Assembly: GCA_022820805.1 (NCBI GenBank)
Contig: JAJEEV010000039.1
Coordinates: 1 to 34,709, forward strand
DNA length: 34,709 nt
Direction: 5' to 3'
DNA from: Acidimicrobiia bacterium
Lineage (GTDB): Bacteria > Actinomycetota > Acidimicrobiia > Acidimicrobiales > Aldehydirespiratoraceae
This document shows, one piece after another, positions 1-7,697 of the stretch; position 1 is the stretch's first letter, and every line of letters starts with the position of its first letter. A model generated the notes under the pieces. That model did not search any database. It was not told where the DNA came from and worked only from the letters and a program-made list of their open reading frames with translations. Position numbers and translations under genes: made by a program.

Positions 1-82
1 GAACCAGCCGCACCGCCTGGGCCTTCTCCTCCACCGAGTACCTCCTCGTCGAAGGACTCCCCGGCATCTTCTGTGTAGGCAT
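1..82 (-). CDS. IS3-family transposase OrfA, N-terminal fragment (runs off the window)
   Basis: An ATG at 82 on the minus strand opens a frame that stays open to the window edge, 27 codons. It reads MPTQKMPGSPSTRRYS and then VEEKAQAVRLV. The RRYSVEEKAQAVRLV stretch is the usual beginning of the helix-turn-helix transposase subunit (IS3 OrfA, HTH_Tnp_1), where a basic Y/F-S/T-x-E-x-K/R motif precedes the first helix. A GAGG lies 8 nt upstream. It sits directly inside the terminal repeat, as OrfA does in IS3 elements. In this family OrfB (DDE integrase) normally follows by programmed -1 frameshift, but that part is outside the window. Confidence 0.75.
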   Translation of the reverse strand, partial: MPTQKMPGSPSTRRYSVEEKAQAVRLV

Positions 83-138
83 AGCCACATCCTCGCTTTC
101 CCAAGGTCAAGATCCTCCGGGAAAGCCAGGGCGGTTCA
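1..138 (-). mobile_element. Terminal part of an IS3-family (IS6110-like) insertion sequence
   Basis: Read on the minus strand from 138, the sequence begins TGAACCGCCCTGG and continues to CCCGGAGGATC near 111. From memory this closely resembles the terminal inverted repeat of IS6110 and related IS3-family elements (TGAACCGCCCCGG...CCGGAG). It is followed inside the element by the start of a transposase orfA, as expected. Only one end lies in the window, so the length, the second repeat and the target duplication cannot be seen. The element abuts the 3' end of an SLH-protein gene exactly at 138/139. Confidence 0.82.
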
Positions 139-699
139 GCAGTACCGCAGCGGGTCCTTTCGGCAGCCGACGGTGATGCCCGCCGCGAACAGCGCGTCGA
201 TGGCACCGGCGTGGGTGTTGTCCCCGGTATCGACAAAGCCGGCAGCCTCGGCGTCCTCAAGGTCGAAGGCCCGCGCCAGGAACGACGCCATCTGGCCGCG
301 GGTGACGGCGCGGTCGGGGCAGTACCGCAGTGGCTCCTGGCGACAGCCTCTGGTGATCTCCAGCTCGACGAGACGCTCCACATAGGGCGCCCACCACACC
401 TCCGCGTCGACATCCGCAAAGCGGGATGCCTCCAGGCTGGAGGGCTCCTCGTCCTCGAGGGCCCGTATGAGCCACACGGCCATCTCGTAGCGCTTGATCG
501 GCTCGCCCGGACAGAACATGTCCTCCCCGCACAACGTGCCCTCGAACACGCCCATCTCCCCCAGGGCGTCGATGGCCGGCTTGTGACCTCCCTCGGTCAC
601 ATCGGAGTACAGGTCCTGTTGGGCTCCCACGGTGGGTGGCACACCCGCGGTGATCGAGGCGGCCATCACGAACACGGCGACGCTCCTCAGGAACCGCAC
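136..699 (-). CDS. Secreted SLH-domain protein, 3' end cut by IS insertion
   Basis: 187 residues from a GTG start at 699, with GGGGGTGA just upstream. Residues 1-26 are a Sec signal peptide (basic MRFLR, hydrophobic core, VGAQ cleavage region). Three SLH-like modules follow: about 30-80 (YSDV...FCPGEPIKRYEMAVWLIRAL), about 93-145 (FADVDAEVWWAPYVERL...RYCPDRAVTRGQMASFLARAF) and an incomplete third beginning GFVDTGDNTH. The protein stops at LRYC, in the middle of the third module. The same position in the paralogue at 18975-21524 continues with a further SLH segment and then RCC1 repeats. The TGA stop is the first three bases of the adjacent IS end, so the gene is very probably an insertion-truncated remnant. 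SLH modules normally anchor proteins to cell-wall polymers; a function for the remnant is doubtful. Confidence 0.85.
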   Translation of the reverse strand: MRFLRSVAVFVMAASITAGVPPTVGAQQDLYSDVTEGGHKPAIDALGEMGVFEGTLCGEDMFCPGEPIKRYEMAVWLIRALEDEEPSSLEASRFADVDAEVWWAPYVERLVELEITRGCRQEPLRYCPDRAVTRGQMASFLARAFDLEDAEAAGFVDTGDNTHAGAIDALFAAGITVGCRKDPLRYC

Positions 700-826
700 G
701 GGTCACCCCCGGCCTCACTGCTGGAGCCGTTGGTGCCATGCCGCCGTCGAGCCGGCCGGCCGCCCCCCATCCGGGGCATATTACTGCATGCGCGAGGCTG
801 TGTTCCGGCCGTTGCAGGCGGCCGGG

Positions 827-2428
827 CTAGGGCTGCCAGAGGAGGGTGTTGGGCATGAACTGGCTCCAGGCGAACCAGAAGGCCTGATGGCCGGGGATCT
901 CGTTGCCGGCGGCGTCGACGGCTCGCACCCCGCTGCCGTCCAGGCGCAGGCTCACACCGGCTAGCTCGACGGTGCGGCCCTCCTTGAGGGCGCCCGCTGC
1001 GGTCTGTACAGGGAACGCCACTGGGGTGCCGTCGTCGAGGACCACGCCGAAGACCTGGTAGTGGACGCCGAGGCGGTCGTCCACGTCGCCTACCGGGAAG
1101 ATCGGGCCGTGGTCGTCGCGGCCCCGCAGCGGGTCGAGCGGGTAGTCGCGGCCGATCCCGCCGTCCTCGGCGATGATCGTGGTGTAGGGGTGGGCCGCCT
1201 TCCACTCGCCCCAGGTGGTGGTGACCACGGTGGCCTGGTTGAGCACCACCCCCTGCTCGCGCAGCGGCCCGGTCACGGCCTCGCCGGTGAAGGTGTCGAA
1301 CACCGACTGGGTGACCAGGTCGTACATGACCTTGTTGGACCTCGACAGCAGGCCCGAGGTCCGCAGGATGGGGGTGGTCACGCCGTCGGGAACGTCGTCG
1401 GTGAAGAAGGCCTGGGCGGAGCCGCACAGCGTGCAGTACGGGAACCCGATCCGGCGGCCGCCGACGGTGTCGTTGACCATCTCGTGGATCTCCATGATGT
1501 GGCGGGGGTAGGCCCGGGCCTCGCCGCCGATGGCCACCGCGAACACGAGGCTGTGGTCGGAGTACCAGGAGCCTCCGGCCGCGTCGGTCACCGCGGGGTC
1601 GTCGAGGGCGGGGATGCAGCCCCGGGGGCACATGTCGGGGTCGCCGAGGGGGCGGTCGTCGATGTACACCCCGCCCCAGCTCACGAGACGCCAATCGATG
1701 TCGTCGTCGGGGTCGCTGAAGAACGGCGCCCAGCGGGGTTCGACCAGCGTGAACAGGCGGGCCTTGTAGTCCTCGTAGCCGTCGAAGGCGGGCAGGTCCC
1801 AGGCGATCATGTGGTCGGTGACCGACTGCCACCGGCTCAGCTCGGCCACCGGGTCGTCGGCCAGGTCCACGCCGGTCATCCGCTCGAAGCCCGACACCGC
1901 ACCCTCGAAGATGTCGCCCACGAAGAAGAACCTCAGGAGGTCCGAGATGATCCAGGCCAGGCGGGCGTCGCCGAAGTCGGCGAGGCTGGCGACCGTGCCG
2001 CCGGTGAACCCGCCGGACTCGAGGCCGAGCCAGATGAGTTCGAGGGTGTCGACGGCGAGCGGGTCGATGGGTCCGGTGGGCACTTCGGGCGCGGGCGGGA
2101 ACTCGTATCCGAGGTAATTGCGGAGCACGCCCCGCTCGCGGGGGTCGAGGGTGTCGGCGTCCTCGCCGGGCTCGGCTCGCTCGGTTGCAATGTCGGCGGA
2201 CGGCGCGTCCGCGGGAGTGTCGGCGGACGGCTCCGCAGCTGTGTCGGCGGGGGCGTCTCCGGAGCTGTCGGCGGGGGCGTCCGTGGGGCCGTCGGCGGTC
2301 GCTTCGGCCGGGATCTCAGCTTCTGGCTCGGCGCCGCCGGTGAGAGCGGGCGAGCCCGGGTCGCTGCCCGAACAGGCTCCAGCCAGCAGTGCCGTGGCGA
2401 CCAACAGCAGACAGACTCGGAACCTCAC
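827..2428 (-). CDS. DUF3179-domain lipoprotein
   Basis: 533 residues from a GTG start at 2428. The N-terminus is a lipoprotein signal peptide with lipobox LAGAC (Cys about 19). Residues about 25-90 are a low-complexity Ala/Asp/Pro/Glu linker of repeated APADTAAEPSADTPADAP type, which suits a tether between the membrane anchor and a folded domain. The rest matches the DUF3179 family: a DDPAVTDAAGGSWYSDHSLVFAVAI-type region, then FPYCTLCGSAQAFF with the paired Cys of the family, then a SRSNKVMYDLVTQSVFDTFTG segment. The biochemical role of DUF3179 proteins is not established; the CxxC-like motif could bind metal or haem or be redox active (inference). It is probably exported and membrane-anchored. 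It stands alone, with about 130 bp to the SLH remnant and 276 bp to the TPR gene. Confidence 0.88.
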   Translation of the reverse strand: MRFRVCLLLVATALLAGACSGSDPGSPALTGGAEPEAEIPAEATADGPTDAPADSSGDAPADTAAEPSADTPADAPSADIATERAEPGEDADTLDPRERGVLRNYLGYEFPPAPEVPTGPIDPLAVDTLELIWLGLESGGFTGGTVASLADFGDARLAWIISDLLRFFFVGDIFEGAVSGFERMTGVDLADDPVAELSRWQSVTDHMIAWDLPAFDGYEDYKARLFTLVEPRWAPFFSDPDDDIDWRLVSWGGVYIDDRPLGDPDMCPRGCIPALDDPAVTDAAGGSWYSDHSLVFAVAIGGEARAYPRHIMEIHEMVNDTVGGRRIGFPYCTLCGSAQAFFTDDVPDGVTTPILRTSGLLSRSNKVMYDLVTQSVFDTFTGEAVTGPLREQGVVLNQATVVTTTWGEWKAAHPYTTIIAEDGGIGRDYPLDPLRGRDDHGPIFPVGDVDDRLGVHYQVFGVVLDDGTPVAFPVQTAAGALKEGRTVELAGVSLRLDGSGVRAVDAAGNEIPGHQAFWFAWSQFMPNTLLWQP

Positions 2429-2704
2429 GCACCAACGCTAGTACCCGGAGCTATAGGGCCGCGCCCGGCACGCTGCCAGCTCCAGCAGGTCCTTCCGCCG
2501 AACTTATGCACGATTACCACCCGTGCGGTGGTTTGATTGACAGAAGTTCGGCCGCAGCCCTTAGAGGCCGAGCGAATAGGCGGAGCAACGCGGCTCATAC
2601 GGCGCGAGGCCGTGGCCCGAGCGGCCCGTGAGCGCAGCGAACAAGAGCGGGAAACACCCCCTCGCGGCGCGAGAGCGTGTCACCTATTCGCGCTCGCTCT
2701 TAGG
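2429..2704. other. Intergenic region with a short inverted repeat
   Basis: No gene is supported here. GCGAATAGG near 2572-2580 and its complement CCTATTCGC near 2683-2691 form a widely spaced inverted repeat just downstream of the TPR gene stop. Between the arms the sequence is GC-rich and rich in GCGAG/GAGCG motifs. It could be a transcript-end structure for the minus-strand TPR gene, but there is no T-tract. Confidence 0.3.
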
Positions 2705-4399
2705 TCAGCCGACGGCTTCGAGGCGGCAGTAGCAGGACGACTCGATCTGCACGTCGGCTCGGGCCACGGCCAGGTCGAGGCGCTGCTTGATGTGACCGGC
2801 CTCGACGGTCTCGCCCCGGCGGGTGAGGCACTCGTGGAGGCCGTGCAGGCTCCAGACGTTGTCGGGATGCCAGCAGGCCCGCCGCAGCTGGCCGTCGAGC
2901 CCGAGGTCGGCCCGGTAGACGGCCTCGGCCTCGGCCAGGCGGCCCTGCTCCATCAGCAGCGCGCCCAGGGCGTGGCGGGTGGGCTGCATCCACCCCCACG
3001 GCTCGTCGTAGGGCAGGTTGTCGTCGAGCTCGACCGCCCGCTCCAGGTGCTCGAAGGCGGCATCGAAGTCGCCCTTGCGGTACTCGATCTCGCCGATCAT
3101 CATCGCCTCGGCCACGGCCAGGATGTCGAGACAGGTGTTGTTGAACAGCATCCGGCTCTCGGGGACCCGGTCCCGGGCGGCCATGAACGCCTCCCGCTCC
3201 TGCTCGGCCTCGACGACCCGCTCGGTGGAGGCGTAGGCCACCGCCCGGGCGTAGTGCATCATGGCGGTGGTGACGCAGTAGAGCTCGGGGTCGTCCGGCA
3301 GGGGCTGGTCGAGGATCTCCTGCCACTTCCCGAAGCGGATCAACACGTGCTGGTCGACGGGCACGAAGCCCTCCAGCCAGTCGGCCAGCGGCACATCGTC
3401 GGGGCCGAGCAGCCCCGCCGGCAGGGTTTCGACCATCTCGGCGGCGGCCTCGGCGGCCGGGCCGTACTGGCCCAGGAACATCGCCCCGTACGCCTTGAAG
3501 TGGTAGTTGTGGCAGCGGTACAGGGTGTAGAAGTTGGCCGGGCCCTCCTGGTCGAGGTACCGGCGGTCGGCGACGACGGCGGCGTGGTTGCGGGCCACCA
3601 CGTTCTGGTAGTGGCCGCAGAGCACGTCGATGTGGGTGGGCATGTGCACCAGGTGCCCGGCGTCGGGGATCAGGTCGACCAGCGCGTCGCCGGCCTTGAG
3701 GGCCCGCTCGGGGTGGGGCGACATCTCCATGAGGTGGATGTACATGTGCAGCAGGCCGGGATGGCGGCCGGCGCCGTCGGCGTCGAGCTCGGCGAAGGCG
3801 ATCTCGAGGACCTCGACGGCCTCGACGGTTCCGGCGCCGTCGGCGGGCTCGCCGGTGACCAGGTCCCACAGCGCCCACGGGGTGCGGTTCATGACGGCCT
3901 CGGCGAACAGGGCGCACACGGCGAGGTCGTCGCGGTGGTCCCGGTGCACGGCCCGCATGGCGTCGGCGTAGGCGTCGTTCCAGGCCTCGAAGTCCTCCGG
4001 GCCCGAGGGTGCGCCACTGCTGGCCGGGTAGCGCCGGGCCAACGCTGCGATCAGGGCCTGCTCGACGTCGGTGGCTCCGGCGGCGGCCTCGGCGGCCGCG
4101 GCGATCGAGGACTGGGCGAGGTCGAGCGACTGGCGCAGGTCGTCCTCGTCGAAGTCCTCCCATGGCTTGTTGTAGTTGGGGCCGATGGCGTAGGCGATGC
4201 CCCAGTGGGCCATGGCGCAGCCGGGGTCGTGCTCCAGGGCCCGGCCGAAGCACACGATGGCCTCGTCGTGGTTGAAGCCGTAGCACCATGCCATCCCCCG
4301 GTCGAACCACAGCTGGGCCTGCGCATCGGAGGTCGTGACCGGCCATGTGAACGATCCGAGGTCGTAGTAGCCGTCGCCGGACCCGTTGTCCCCCGCCAT
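2705..4399 (-). CDS. Tetratricopeptide-repeat (TPR) protein
   Basis: 564 residues from ATG at 4399. There is no signal peptide or membrane segment, so it is probably cytoplasmic. The N-terminal TPR-like unit reads WFDRGMAWCYGFNHDEAIVC and continues with GRALEHDPGCAMAHWGIAYA. The centre carries the His-rich family signature HMYIHLMEMSPHPERAL, followed by GHLVHMPTHIDVLCGHYQ. Further TPR-like helices are EIEYRKGDFDAAFEHLERAV and LMEQGRLAEAEAVYRADLGL near the C-terminus. These features match a widespread family of about 550-residue TPR proteins of unknown function. The conserved His clusters lie in the helical repeats and might bind metal or a ligand (inference). The gene is co-directional with the DUF1214 and sulfotransferase genes upstream but separated from them by a tandem-repeat array, so a single operon is uncertain. 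Confidence 0.88.
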   Translation of the reverse strand: MAGDNGSGDGYYDLGSFTWPVTTSDAQAQLWFDRGMAWCYGFNHDEAIVCFGRALEHDPGCAMAHWGIAYAIGPNYNKPWEDFDEDDLRQSLDLAQSSIAAAAEAAAGATDVEQALIAALARRYPASSGAPSGPEDFEAWNDAYADAMRAVHRDHRDDLAVCALFAEAVMNRTPWALWDLVTGEPADGAGTVEAVEVLEIAFAELDADGAGRHPGLLHMYIHLMEMSPHPERALKAGDALVDLIPDAGHLVHMPTHIDVLCGHYQNVVARNHAAVVADRRYLDQEGPANFYTLYRCHNYHFKAYGAMFLGQYGPAAEAAAEMVETLPAGLLGPDDVPLADWLEGFVPVDQHVLIRFGKWQEILDQPLPDDPELYCVTTAMMHYARAVAYASTERVVEAEQEREAFMAARDRVPESRMLFNNTCLDILAVAEAMMIGEIEYRKGDFDAAFEHLERAVELDDNLPYDEPWGWMQPTRHALGALLMEQGRLAEAEAVYRADLGLDGQLRRACWHPDNVWSLHGLHECLTRRGETVEAGHIKQRLDLAVARADVQIESSCYCRLEAVG

Positions 4400-4448
4400 C
4401 TCAGCCTCCCTGCCGGTCGTGTCGCCTGCGGCCCGAAGGTACTACTCC

Positions 4449-4806
4449 GGGCGCAGCCAGTTCAGGGGCGGCGGGCTCAGCGCAGCCAGCTCCCAAAGCC
4501 AGCAGGCTCAGCGCAGCCAGCTCAAAGCCAGCAGGCTCAGCGCAGCCAGCTCAAAGCCAGCAGGCTCAGCGCCGCCAGCTCAAAGCCAGCAGGCTCAGCG
4601 CCGCCAGTTCAAAGGCGGCCGCTCTCAGAGTCGCCAGTTCAAAGGCGGCGGGCTCAGCGCCGCCAGTTCAAAGCCGGCAGGCTCAGCGCCGCCAGTTTCA
4701 AAGCCGGCAGGCTCAGCGCCGCCAGTTCAAAGCCGGCAGGCTCAGCGCAGCCAGTTTCAAAGCCGGCAGGCTCAGCGCAGCCAGTTCAGGGCCAGCCGCT
4801 CTCAGA
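4449..4806. repeat. Tandem array of a 29-bp unit, about 12 copies
   Basis: The core GCCAGTTCAAAGCCGGCAGG followed by CTCAGCGCC recurs with period 29 (occasionally 30-31, from an extra T in AGTTTCAAAG). The TTCAAAG/CTCAAAG position falls at 4461, 4490, 4521, 4550, 4579, 4608, 4638, 4667, 4697, 4726, 4756 and 4785. Copies differ by substitutions (CAGCAGG/CCGGCAGG, CGCAG/CGCCG), so the array has diverged or been gene-converted. There are no unique spacers, so it is not a CRISPR. It fills the gap between the DUF1214 stop at 4802 and the TPR start at 4399. Confidence 0.93.
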
Positions 4807-5932
4807 GTCGGGATGGAACGTCGGCTAGGGGGACTACCTCGGCCTGGGGGGTCTCGATGTGGCCCTCGGGGAGCATGAAGCGCCAGTAGGCGATGCCGAA
4901 GGGTCGGCCCTCGGAGTCGAGCCAGTTGGGCACCCCGGGGTCGGTGTGGGCGATCACCGCAGTGAAGCGGCCGTCGGCGTCGGCCACGGTCTGGGCCCGG
5001 TTGAGCGAGATCGACCGGTTGGCGTAGTCGAAGGTCTGCAGGAAGCGGTTCCACAGGCACACGTTGCCGTACCGGCACTGGGGCCAGCGGGCCCGGATCA
5101 CTAGGGCCTCGTCGGGGCCGATCAGGAACGGGGCCATGGCGTAGGCGGCGTCGAAGGCGGCCAGGCCCAGGTCGCCGGGCTTGCCGGGGGGCGGGAACAC
5201 GTTGGGCTCCCGCGAGATCCACGAGCGGGGGATGTCGCTGGACTGCGGGACCCGGTCCACGGTGAGCTCACGCACCAGGCCGGCCACCCGACGGATGCCG
5301 GCGGCCACCGAGGCGTCCGACGGGCGGGGCGGCGGGGCGGTGACGGGGCTGCCGTCGCCGTCGATCACCTCGATGCGCATCTCGGGCACTCGGGCCGGGT
5401 CGGCGGCCGCGTAGGTGGGGTCCTCGAAGTAGTGGCGGGTGCTGAGCGATCCGGCGCCGGCGGGCAGTCCCAGCCAGTTGCGCTCCCGGGGCTCGCCGCC
5501 GAGGTGGATCTCGAAGCGGCCGTCGGCGTCGATGTCGAAGGACTCGTCGTTGATCACGCCCACCGTCTGGTTGTCCATCGACCCCCAGGCCTCGCCGGCC
5601 TCCACGGTGATCGACACGTAGGTGGCGCCCTTGGTCTCGCCGGTCACCCGGTAGGTGTGGTCGGCGGAGACGGGGGCGTCGAAGTAGACGGCGTCGGGGT
5701 TGTCGCCCAGCACCTTGCGGTCGGGGCTCACGATGCGATGGAACCTGGGGGCGGACGGGTCGCGCTCGAACAGGCCTACGAGGCCCCACTGGAGGTAGTG
5801 CATCACGGCCCGGTGGGCGCCGTAGACGTCCTCGTCGCTGTGCAGGTTCCATTCGGGCGACACCCATCGCTGGTCGACCTCGCCCAGCAGCTCGATCAGC
5901 TCGTGCAACGCCCGCCGGGACTCAGTCTCCAC
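4802..5932 (-). CDS. DUF1214-domain protein
   Basis: 376 residues. The frame is open further upstream into the 49-bp repeats, but the likely start is GTG at 5932 because AAGGAGG lies at 5941-5947, 8 nt before it; the upstream residues are merely translated repeat. Residues about 5-60 are helical (ETESRRALHELIELLGEVDQ), then a NPDAVYFDAPV-SADHTYRVTGE segment and a C-terminal DUF1214 region (WNRFLQTFDYANRSISL ... AHTDPGVPNWLDSEG ... YWRFMLPEG). DUF1214 is a beta-rich domain of unknown biochemical role. Proteins of this type are common in actinomycetes and are often seen beside sulfotransferase or steroid/lipid genes (recollection). The next gene upstream is a sulfotransferase, 292 bp away, suggesting a shared role in modifying a hydrophobic substrate (inference). 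There is no signal peptide. Confidence 0.85.
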   Translation of the reverse strand: METESRRALHELIELLGEVDQRWVSPEWNLHSDEDVYGAHRAVMHYLQWGLVGLFERDPSAPRFHRIVSPDRKVLGDNPDAVYFDAPVSADHTYRVTGETKGATYVSITVEAGEAWGSMDNQTVGVINDESFDIDADGRFEIHLGGEPRERNWLGLPAGAGSLSTRHYFEDPTYAAADPARVPEMRIEVIDGDGSPVTAPPPRPSDASVAAGIRRVAGLVRELTVDRVPQSSDIPRSWISREPNVFPPPGKPGDLGLAAFDAAYAMAPFLIGPDEALVIRARWPQCRYGNVCLWNRFLQTFDYANRSISLNRAQTVADADGRFTAVIAHTDPGVPNWLDSEGRPFGIAYWRFMLPEGHIETPQAEVVPLADVPSRL

Positions 5933-5940
5933 CGTCAAGA

Positions 5941-5947
5941 CCTCCTT
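5941..5947 (-). promoter_or_regulatory. Strong ribosome-binding site that fixes the DUF1214 start
   Basis: AAGGAGG on the minus strand, 8 nt from GTG at 5932. It decides against the much longer reading frame that begins in the repeats at 6151. Confidence 0.7.
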
Positions 5948-5954
5948 CTGCTGC

Positions 5955-6190
5955 TGGATCTCGGGAGCGTGGCGTGTCGCATGGCCGTGTAACTCGCACC
6001 GAGATTCTGCGCCGAGCCGCCCCACGGAATCTCGGGAGCGTGCGGTGTCGCATACCCGGGCAAACCGCACCAAGAAAATCTCGGGAGCGTGCGGCGTCGC
6101 ATACCCGGGCAAACCGCACCAAGAAAATCTCGGGAGCGTGGGGCGTCGCATACCCGGGCAACTCGCACCGAGAAAATCTCGGGAGGGTTG
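5955..6190. repeat. Tandem array of a 49-bp unit, about 5 copies
   Basis: AATCTCGGGAGCGTGCGGCG followed by TCGCATACCCGGGCAAACCG recurs with period 49. Equivalent positions are 6026, 6075, 6124 and 6173, plus a diverged first copy near 5955 with an extra 22 bp, and a partial last copy. Each unit contains a CCCGGG palindrome. The array occupies the region between the sulfotransferase stop (6225) and the DUF1214 start (5932), so it would lie in the DUF1214 leader if the two genes are co-transcribed. Confidence 0.93.
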
Positions 6191-6224
6191 TCGGGGAGGG
6201 GCTCAGCGGCTGGGCGGGCACCGG

Positions 6225-7490
6225 TCAGTCCTCGGGGGTTACGCCGTAGTGGTCGATGTAGGGGGCCAGGGCTGTCCGCAGCGACTCGGCGGTGAAGCCC
6301 CAGTCCTCGGGCTGGTAGCGGTGGACCCCGAACTTGCCCTTGGGCTTGTGGGCCAGGTAGTCGAGCACGGCGGTGGCGTGGGCGTCGGTGAAGTCGCGTT
6401 CCATGCGGGCGTAGGCGGACCGCAGGGTGGCCACCGGGTCGCTCATCAGCTCGGCGAAGTGGATGTCCACGAAACGCTCGGCCGGGACCGTGCCCGAGGC
6501 CCGCACGTCGATCGTCCCGTTGAGCCCGGCCGCGAAGACGGCCAGGATGTTGGAGGCCATGGCGTCCACGTCCACGTCGTCGGTGCGGAGCCACTGGATC
6601 ATGGCGGTGGTGCTGACGGTGGAGGGCATGGTCTTGGCCGGGTCGCGGTGGGTCTGCACCACCCAGGCGTCGCCGAACTCGGCGTACAGCAGCGGCAGCA
6701 GCATCAGATGCGCCGGGGTCTTGAGCACCCACTGGGTGGGCCCGGCGCCGTGCTGGAGCACCTGGAGGAACTGCCGCTCGTAGGCGTAGTTGACGGCCGG
6801 GTCGGGCAGCCAGCCGTCGAGGGAGGCGATCATGTTCCAGTGGAAGCCGCAGAAGCTGCCCTGGGTGATGGTGACGCACTCCACCGGCAGGTCGGAGCGC
6901 AGCTCGTGGAGGGCCTGGAACTCGGGCTGGACGTCGGCCCAGATCTCCTGCTCGCATTCGCTGAGCACGAGCGGTCCGGGCAGGCCGGCGCCGTCTCCGG
7001 CCTCGGGCAGGGGCACCGGGTGGAGGGCCTCGGCCGCGGTGGGGGCCCGCAGGCCACCGTCGAGGGCCAGCAGCTCGAACAGGATGGTGGTGCCGGAGCG
7101 GGCGGGGCCGGTGATGATTACCGGGGCGGTCACCGGCCGGTCGCGGATCGCGGGGGCGCGGTCGATGGCGGCGGTGAGCAGCAGCCGGGTCCGCAGCGAG
7201 CGCAGCAGCTCCTGTTTGGTCATGAGCCGCCCGACGGTGTGCATCCCGGTGGCGTCGATGGCGGCGACCAGCGCCTCGAAGCGGTCCTGCCAGCCGGGGT
7301 CGCCGAGGTCGCCGCCGGGCAGGCCGCCGAGGCCGGCGGCGGCGGTGTCGAGCATGTCACCGGCGTCGATGGGGACGAGGTCTCGGGCGTGGCCGCCGAC
7401 CGATCCGGCCATCAGGTTCACTCGCCGCACCCAGTCGGGCCTCACGAGCCGGTCGGCCATCGGCGCCAGTGCGGGGGGAGGCTGGGCCAT
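6225..7490 (-). CDS. Sulfotransferase family protein (Sulfotransfer_3 type)
   Basis: About 421 residues from ATG at 7490. An upstream GTG at 7565 and a downstream ATG at 7460 (MADRLVRPDWVRRVNLMAG) are alternatives, and none has a clear ribosome-binding site. The 5'-phosphosulfate-binding loop is visible as VIITGPARSGTTILFELLAL, and the 3'-phosphate-binding segment as VVQTHRDPAKTMPSTVST. These are the two PAPS-binding signatures of the family, which transfers sulfate from PAPS to hydroxyl or amine acceptors. Family features such as TQGSFCGFHWN and YRPEDWG-like YQPEDWG at the C-terminus are present. The protein is cytosolic with no signal peptide. The acceptor is unknown; the DUF1214 neighbour suggests a lipid or steroid-like substrate (inference only). 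Confidence 0.88.
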   Translation of the reverse strand: MAQPPPALAPMADRLVRPDWVRRVNLMAGSVGGHARDLVPIDAGDMLDTAAAGLGGLPGGDLGDPGWQDRFEALVAAIDATGMHTVGRLMTKQELLRSLRTRLLLTAAIDRAPAIRDRPVTAPVIITGPARSGTTILFELLALDGGLRAPTAAEALHPVPLPEAGDGAGLPGPLVLSECEQEIWADVQPEFQALHELRSDLPVECVTITQGSFCGFHWNMIASLDGWLPDPAVNYAYERQFLQVLQHGAGPTQWVLKTPAHLMLLPLLYAEFGDAWVVQTHRDPAKTMPSTVSTTAMIQWLRTDDVDVDAMASNILAVFAAGLNGTIDVRASGTVPAERFVDIHFAELMSDPVATLRSAYARMERDFTDAHATAVLDYLAHKPKGKFGVHRYQPEDWGFTAESLRTALAPYIDHYGVTPED

Positions 7491-7697
7491 ACGGCCCGTC
7501 AACGTATCAGCCGCCCACCGCCGAACCCCAGCGCCCGCGACGTCTCCGACTGACGGCTTCAGCACCGTGGCGCTACCGGCTATCGGTTCGCTTCGACCTG
7601 GATCCGACGACCAAGCACTCCGACACCCGGGCTGGCCGGTGCTTGAGCCGCTGTTGCTGAGTTGTCAAGAGGCGCACCTGCTTCGTGGAGCGTTGCT

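Noticed and set aside
1061..2536. Long plus-strand open frame opposite the DUF3179 gene
   Set aside because: Composition is the antisense of a high-GC gene (Val/Gly/Arg/His-rich), with no domain and no ribosome-binding site; the minus strand has a lipobox and family motifs.
4449..4806. CRISPR-like array
   Set aside because: Units are contiguous with no unique spacers and there are no cas genes; this is a simple tandem repeat.
2537..4828. 763-codon plus-strand frame opposite the TPR gene
   Set aside because: Antisense shadow: Gly/Val/His-rich and running into the tandem repeats, while the minus strand carries clear TPR-family motifs.
5933..6151. N-terminal extension of the DUF1214 protein into the 49-bp repeats
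   Set aside because: AAGGAGG 8 nt before GTG 5932 marks the start; the upstream residues are just translated repeats, also open in other frames.
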